From assembly GCA_002404095.1 (NCBI GenBank), contig DHJA01000298.1:34251-45389 (forward strand): a stretch of DNA of 11,139 nucleotides, given 5' to 3'. Shown one piece after another: positions 8,049-11,139 of the stretch. The stretch's first letter is position 1, and every line of letters begins with the position of its first letter. Below the pieces are notes generated by a model that saw only the letters and a list, made by a program, of their open reading frames with translations, had not been told where the DNA came from and did not search any database. The DNA comes from Planctomycetaceae bacterium UBA4732. Its GTDB lineage: Bacteria > Planctomycetota > Planctomycetia > Gemmatales > Gemmataceae. Position numbers and translations under genes: made by a program.

Positions 8049-8068
8049 CCGGCGGCGTTAGCCCCCGG
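8049..8068. repeat. Hairpin of a probable dispersed palindromic repeat
   Basis: CCGGCGGC (8049-8056), loop gtta, GCCCCCGG (8061-8068): an 8-bp stem with one central mismatch. Read on the minus strand it resembles the ccgggggctaacgcc-type palindromes I recall as frequent in planctomycete genomes (memory, not a search). It lies 28 nt upstream of the cytochrome-type start codon, so it could fold in the mRNA leader and hide the weak GGAG. Confidence 0.55.
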
Positions 8069-8093
8069 AGGGCCAAGGGGTCTGATCACTTGG

Positions 8094-8123
8094 ACTGTGC
8101 CGTGTTCCGCCGCGCCTTGTCAA
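8094..8123 (-). promoter_or_regulatory. Possible sigma70-type promoter of the cytochrome-type gene
   Basis: On the minus strand a perfect TTGACA (8118-8123) is followed after 18 nt by CACAGT (8094-8099), which keeps three of the six consensus -10 bases. Transcription would start near 8087 and leave a leader of about 65 nt that includes the hairpin at 8049-8068. The -35 box is convincing; the -10 is not. Confidence 0.4.
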
Positions 8124-8232
8124 GCCGGCCGGTAATTACTGTTGCGCCTATGCACTTTTTGACTATTCCAAGCCGGGACGGCGGGAAACTGCTACAAGGG
8201 GGACGCCGGACGCCCTTCCCTCTCTGTTCGCT

Positions 8233-8241
8233 TATTATACT
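8233..8241. promoter_or_regulatory. AT-rich -10-like patch readable on both strands
   Basis: The plus strand reads TATTATACT and the minus strand reads TATAAT exactly (8234-8239), a rare patch in this GC-rich DNA. Neither strand has a good -35 box at 16-18 nt. It could be the -10 of the plus-strand small gene (start 8324), or an alternative long-leader promoter for the cytochrome-type gene. Confidence 0.3.
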
Positions 8242-8323
8242 CATAGCGTGGAAATCGCCAGAGTCCTTCGCAGCCCGGACGGCGAAGGCCGTGACGATGA
8301 AAAAGATCAACATGAGGGGGACA

Positions 8324-8758
8324 ATGATGGAATGGCCGTGGATAAGGCTATGGCGGATGCTGGCAGCAGGGCGGCAGGGGCGCAACGTCCGCAACCTGTT
8401 TCTCCAACAGCGGCCGCAATTGCAAGACGCTTTCTTCGCCGCGGCGGCCGCCAGCGGTAAGCCGCGCGGCCTGCGTTGGAAGGCGTGCGAGTGGGAGTCG
8501 GCCGTCGAATTCGCCCGCGAACGCGCCACCGGCAGTCTGACGGCCCTGGCCGGCGTCGTCATCGAATTCGAGGCCGTCGAGGGCGGCGACATGGAGGGCG
8601 TGGCCGCCGTCGGCAACTTGCGCAACGCCTCCGCCGTCTTCTTTTTTCACGCCGGGCAATGGCGAACCACCGGAAAGACCGTGTTTAATCTCAATCCGGA
8701 CGAGGCTCTGGTTCGCTTTCAGAGTCAGTACGAGCGGTTGTCAGAGGATAGTCGATGA
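8324..8758 (+). CDS. Small conserved-looking hypothetical protein
   Basis: About 144 residues, soluble, with no signal peptide. I associate its pattern with an uncharacterised planctomycete family: SGKPRGLRW (44-52), VVIEFEAVEGGDME (78-91), AVGNLRNASAVF (95-106), WRTTGKTVFNLNPDEA (113-128). No catalytic motif is recognised. The dense, regular strand pattern suggests a compact alpha/beta fold. The N-terminus (EWPWIRLWRML) is amphipathic and tryptophan-rich. The frame is open upstream to 8090, but residues before the tandem ATGs at 8324/8327 look random. AGGGGG at 8315-8320 sits 3 or 6 nt before these ATGs, so I place the start there; ATG 8312 or 8297 remain possible. It is the only plus-strand gene in the window, and its last 68 bp overlap the end of the gene on the other strand. 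Confidence 0.75.
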   Translation: MMEWPWIRLWRMLAAGRQGRNVRNLFLQQRPQLQDAFFAAAAASGKPRGLRWKACEWESAVEFARERATGSLTALAGVVIEFEAVEGGDMEGVAAVGNLRNASAVFFFHAGQWRTTGKTVFNLNPDEALVRFQSQYERLSEDSR

Positions 8759-9071
8759 TAGGGATACCCAAAGTCGGCAGTTCCTGCAGCCGGCGCCAGC
8801 CGCGCGTCACGCGCGCCTCTTCCTCCGCCACATAGGCGGCGTCGAGAAAGGTCTTGGCAAACGGGCCGTCGCAGACGACCGGCGGAAACGCGGCATCGAC
8901 TATGTACTGGGCCATCGACGGGTTGCAGCGGATGTGAACATCGGGCAGGAGGTGCAGTTGTTCCGGCGGCGTTTCGCCCAGCACATAGCGCAAATAAAGG
9001 TCCGATTCGGTGATTTCGGCCACTTCGAGGCCGCATATCTGACACAGATATCCTTGTTCGCAGCGCGCCAT
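8691..9071 (-). CDS. Small cysteine-containing hypothetical protein
   Basis: 126 residues, no signal peptide. The N-terminus has C4, C10 and C13 (YLCQICG), followed by H40, H46 and C49 (DVHIRCNP). This could be a small zinc-binding site, although it is not a standard finger. The body, ESDLYLRYVLGE, PSMAQYIVD, GPFAKTFLDAAYVAEEEARVTRGWRRLQEL, has the regular look of a conserved protein. I associate it with uncharacterised planctomycete proteins from memory. The tail after residue 110 (DSESEPEPRPD) is low complexity and is encoded opposite the conserved end of the plus-strand gene. The ATG start is supported by the cysteine motif directly after it; the upstream ribosome site is weak. It lies downstream of SppA in the same direction, separated by 126 bp holding the large palindrome. 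Confidence 0.75.
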   Translation of the reverse strand: MARCEQGYLCQICGLEVAEITESDLYLRYVLGETPPEQLHLLPDVHIRCNPSMAQYIVDAAFPPVVCDGPFAKTFLDAAYVAEEEARVTRGWRRLQELPTLGIPIIDYPLTTARTDSESEPEPRPD

Positions 9072-9097
9072 TGGTATAGAGGAATCGCGTTTGTGAC

Positions 9098-9167
9098 ATC
9101 GTTTAGCCGCGACCCGAAGGGGAGCGCGTCTGCCTCGCGCTCCCCCTTCGGGTCGCGGCTAAACGAT
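9098..9167. repeat. 70-bp near-perfect palindrome (dispersed repeat and/or terminator)
   Basis: Left arm 9098-9128 begins ATCGTTTAGCCGCGACCCG. Right arm 9136-9167 is its reverse complement except for one extra C (five against four), giving a 31-bp stem with a single bulge and a 7-nt loop (tctgcct, 9129-9135). It starts 31 nt after the SppA stop codon and ends 27 nt before the start of the next minus-strand gene. There is no T-run on either side, so it is not a classical intrinsic terminator, but a stem this long should still impede transcription or shield the SppA mRNA 3' end. The arm sequence resembles tagccgcgac-type palindromes I recall from planctomycete genomes. Confidence 0.9.
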
Positions 9168-9197
9168 TGTGGAAACAATAAGCGCACGCGGAAATAA

Positions 9198-10997
9198 CTA
9201 TCGCACGCTAATCTGGCACGGCTCCATCAGCCAGACGGGTTCGCCGCGCATGCGCAGGAATCCCTCCACCGCCCGTAGCTTCGGCGCCAGTTCCGGCGCC
9301 TCGCGCAACATCGGCAGCAATCGCATCATCGGCGCCCGCGTCTCCGATTTGGCGTCCATCAACATGTCGATGAAGCTGCGCGGCTTCGGCAATATCAACA
9401 GTTCAAGATCTTTTCCCTCCGCAACGCCTGCCGCCTTCTTCGCCGCCGCCACTGCGTCGTTGAGATTGCCTAGTTCGTCCACCAGACCTTTTTCCTTCGC
9501 CTGCCGGCCCGTCCAGATGCGGCCGCCCGCGACGGCCTCCAACTCCTTGCGCGTGATCTTCACGCCCGCTTTCGTTCGCCCCGCGATCGCTTTGTCCAGG
9601 AACTGGTCGTAGGCGTCGTGGATCAACGCGGTCATCGCCTCCTTTTCGGAGGGGTTGAAGGGGAACGTCGAGGAGAAGATGCCGGCGTTGGCGCCGCGCG
9701 AAATCACTTCGGTGTGAATGCCGATCTTGTCGTAGACGCCTTCGAGGGCCATCTTGCCGCCGAATACGCCGATGGAACCTGTAATAGTGCCTGGCTCGGC
9801 GATGATCTTCTGAGCCGGCATGGCGATGTAGTAACCGCCGCTGGCCGCCACGTCCGACATGCTGGCGATCACCGGCTTCTTGCAGCGCGTCACCTCGGCC
9901 CAGATCAAGTCGCTCGCCAGGGCCGAACCGCCGGGGCTGTCCACGCGCAACACGATCGCCTTGACCGTCTTATCGTTCTCGGCCTGGCGGATGGCCGCGA
10001 TCATCGTCTGCGAGCCGCACGACGATTCGCCGAAAAAGCTCTCGCTACTCTTGCCCGAGTTGATGACGCCCGTGGCGTAGATCACCGCGATCTTCGGCTT
10101 GTTGCTCGATGAGGCGCCCTTTGACGGCGACATCAGTTTGAAGATCGCGAAGGGGCTGGATAGGTCGAGTTCCTCGGACTTCGTTTGTCCGTAGTTGCGC
10201 GTGATCGTAACGCCGTCGGCCTTCAGCGTCTCTTTGAATGACTCCTCGAAATCTTTCTGATACACAACGCGGTCGATAAGGCCGGTCTTCTCGGCGGCGT
10301 GCGCGGCGTAAGGGCCGTTGTCGATAATCTTCTTGACCTGCTCGGCGGTGAACTTCTTTTCGCCGCGATTTTTGACAATGCGGCCGACCATGCTGTTCTC
10401 GTAGAAGTCGTCAAGGACGCCTTCGAGTTGCTTATGGCTGGCCTCGCTCATCTTGGTCTGCGTGTACGGCTCGGCCGCGGACTTGGCTTCGCCCATGCGC
10501 AGGATGTCGGCCTTGACGCCGATTTTGTCTAGCAGATCCTTGTAAAAGGACACCTCGGCGCGGACGCCGGTGAGCATGATCCAGCCGGATTCCGGGACGC
10601 AAATCTCATCGCAGGACGTGGCGAGTAGATATTCCTTGGCGTCGCCGCCTTCCATGTAGGCGAACGCTTTCTTGCCGGTCTTGCGGAACTCGGCGACGGC
10701 CCGCGTCAACTCATCGAGCTTGCCCCAACCCATGCTGACGCCGTCGATTTCCAGATAGAGCGCCTTGACGGCGTCGTCCTTGGCGGCCTTATGGATGCGA
10801 TCGAGCTTGCTCTTGAAGTTTTCGGCGGCGGCGCCGAAGAGTGAGTCGCTACTGACGGGCGCTTCGTTGAGGTCGCCGGACAGCTTGATGTGGGCCGCCA
10901 CGGGCGCGGCCTCTTCGGCGGCGCGGACGCGGACGGTCGTGAACGGCAGGGCGGCCAACCCCATGAGGGCCAGCGCAACATATTGGCGGATCGACAT
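9198..10997 (-). CDS. sppA: Signal peptide peptidase SppA (peptidase family S49, double-domain type)
   Basis: 599 residues; the length matches the long E. coli-type SppA with two tandem S49 domains. SppA degrades signal peptides left in the membrane after secretion, working as a Ser-Lys protease. The start MSIRQYVALALMGLAALPF gives a signal peptide or membrane anchor, with an AxA-like site near residue 26. The N-terminal domain (about 35-270) carries the expected general-base lysine, K172 in GEAKSAAEPYT. The C-terminal domain (about 300-540) carries RVDSPGGSALASDL and the nucleophile S386 in VAASGGYYIA, followed by the conserved GTITGSIGVFGG. Both catalytic residues are therefore present. The frame is open to 11066, but ATG 10997 is chosen because GGAG lies 8 nt upstream and a promoter lies between 10997 and 11066. 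Downstream is the large palindrome. Confidence 0.95.
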   Translation of the reverse strand: MSIRQYVALALMGLAALPFTTVRVRAAEEAAPVAAHIKLSGDLNEAPVSSDSLFGAAAENFKSKLDRIHKAAKDDAVKALYLEIDGVSMGWGKLDELTRAVAEFRKTGKKAFAYMEGGDAKEYLLATSCDEICVPESGWIMLTGVRAEVSFYKDLLDKIGVKADILRMGEAKSAAEPYTQTKMSEASHKQLEGVLDDFYENSMVGRIVKNRGEKKFTAEQVKKIIDNGPYAAHAAEKTGLIDRVVYQKDFEESFKETLKADGVTITRNYGQTKSEELDLSSPFAIFKLMSPSKGASSSNKPKIAVIYATGVINSGKSSESFFGESSCGSQTMIAAIRQAENDKTVKAIVLRVDSPGGSALASDLIWAEVTRCKKPVIASMSDVAASGGYYIAMPAQKIIAEPGTITGSIGVFGGKMALEGVYDKIGIHTEVISRGANAGIFSSTFPFNPSEKEAMTALIHDAYDQFLDKAIAGRTKAGVKITRKELEAVAGGRIWTGRQAKEKGLVDELGNLNDAVAAAKKAAGVAEGKDLELLILPKPRSFIDMLMDAKSETRAPMMRLLPMLREAPELAPKLRAVEGFLRMRGEPVWLMEPCQISVR

Positions 10998-11028
10998 ACG
11001 TTTCTCCGTGAGGGGTGTTTGATTTGCG

Positions 11029-11057
11029 AGTGTAAGCGATGGCGCGCAACCTGTCAA
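11029..11057 (-). promoter_or_regulatory. Sigma70-type promoter of sppA
   Basis: On the minus strand a perfect -35 TTGACA (11052-11057) and a -10 TACACT (11029-11034) are separated by exactly 17 nt. Transcription would start near 11022, giving a leader of about 25 nt before ATG 10997. This is the best promoter in the window, and it places the longer in-frame start at 11066 upstream of the transcript. Confidence 0.8.
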
Positions 11058-11104
11058 GGAAGGCATATGGGCGGTAGTGTCTCGATTTCAGCAGTGGGGT
11101 GTAG

Positions 11105-11123
11105 GGGCGGGGTTTCCCCGCCC
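11105..11123. repeat. GC-rich hairpin upstream of sppA
   Basis: GGGCGGGG (11105-11112), loop ttt, CCCCGCCC (11116-11123): a perfect 8-bp stem, extendable by an A-T pair across a bulged G. It lies about 50 nt upstream of the sppA -35 box. It could end a minus-strand transcript entering from outside the window, or be a copy of a dispersed GC-rich palindrome. No T-run is visible. Confidence 0.6.
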
Positions 11124-11139
11124 TGCGACGCCAAGGGCG

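Larger units (their letters stand above)
8022..8323. other. Divergent intergenic region between the cytochrome-type gene and the plus-strand small gene
   Basis: 302 bp with no credible gene; open frames on either strand here are low-information extensions. It contains the hairpin repeat at 8049-8068, a TTGACA-like minus-strand box at 8118-8123, a T-run at 8156-8160 and the most AT-rich patch, at 8231-8241. Both flanking genes read outward, so two promoters must lie here or just inside. Confidence 0.6.

Noticed and set aside
8156..8160. T-run as a terminator
   Set aside because: No stable GC-rich stem directly precedes it on the plus strand and no plus-strand gene ends there.
8090..8323. N-terminal extension of the small plus-strand gene
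   Set aside because: The residues look random, and a good AGGGGG ribosome site precedes the ATGs at 8324/8327.
8086..8625. 179-residue minus-strand open frame opposite the small plus-strand gene
   Set aside because: The plus strand shows ordered motifs (SGKPRGLRW, EFEAVEGGDME); the minus frame is proline/alanine/arginine-rich without pattern.

Overview
The window looks like chromosomal DNA from a planctomycete (phylum Planctomycetota). The strongest sign is the 998-residue protein with the planctomycete cytochrome c / DUF1549 / DUF1553 architecture. Two small proteins of a type I associate with that phylum and a high-GC coding style agree with this. The sequence alone does not allow a genus call. 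No rRNA, tRNA, CRISPR array, transposase or integrase is visible.

Layout from left to right. (1) 44-2767, minus: secreted zinc metalloprotease with a metzincin-type HExxHxxGxxH site. (2) 3039-4992, minus: a tight three-gene block. It holds a DUF433-type antitoxin-like protein, then a DUF5615 PIN-like putative toxin 3 nt further on, then a 385/386-residue unrecognised protein that overlaps the toxin gene. (3) 5025-8021, minus: large exported cytochrome c-type DUF1549/DUF1553 protein. (4) 8022-8323: about 300 bp with no gene, holding a hairpin repeat and promoter-like elements. (5) 8324-8758, plus: small conserved-looking protein, the only gene on this strand. Its 3' end overlaps (6) 8691-9071, minus: small cysteine-containing protein. 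(7) 9098-9167: a near-perfect 70-bp palindrome. (8) 9198-10997, minus: SppA-type signal peptide peptidase with a clear sigma70-type promoter just upstream. (9) 11105-11123: a GC-rich hairpin.

Three of the gene products (metalloprotease, cytochrome-type protein, SppA) carry export signals and act outside the cytoplasm or in the envelope. They are probably independent transcription units rather than one pathway. The DUF433/DUF5615 block sits immediately downstream of the cytochrome-type gene. No DUF1501 gene, the usual companion, is present there.

The most promising lead for something undescribed is the block at 3039-4992: a toxin-antitoxin-like pair translationally linked to a third protein that has an HNH-like AHLVDHK...AAN arrangement. 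Second is the 70-bp palindrome, which with two other hairpins suggests dispersed palindromic repeats at gene borders. Third is the 68-bp tail-to-tail overlap between two small genes.
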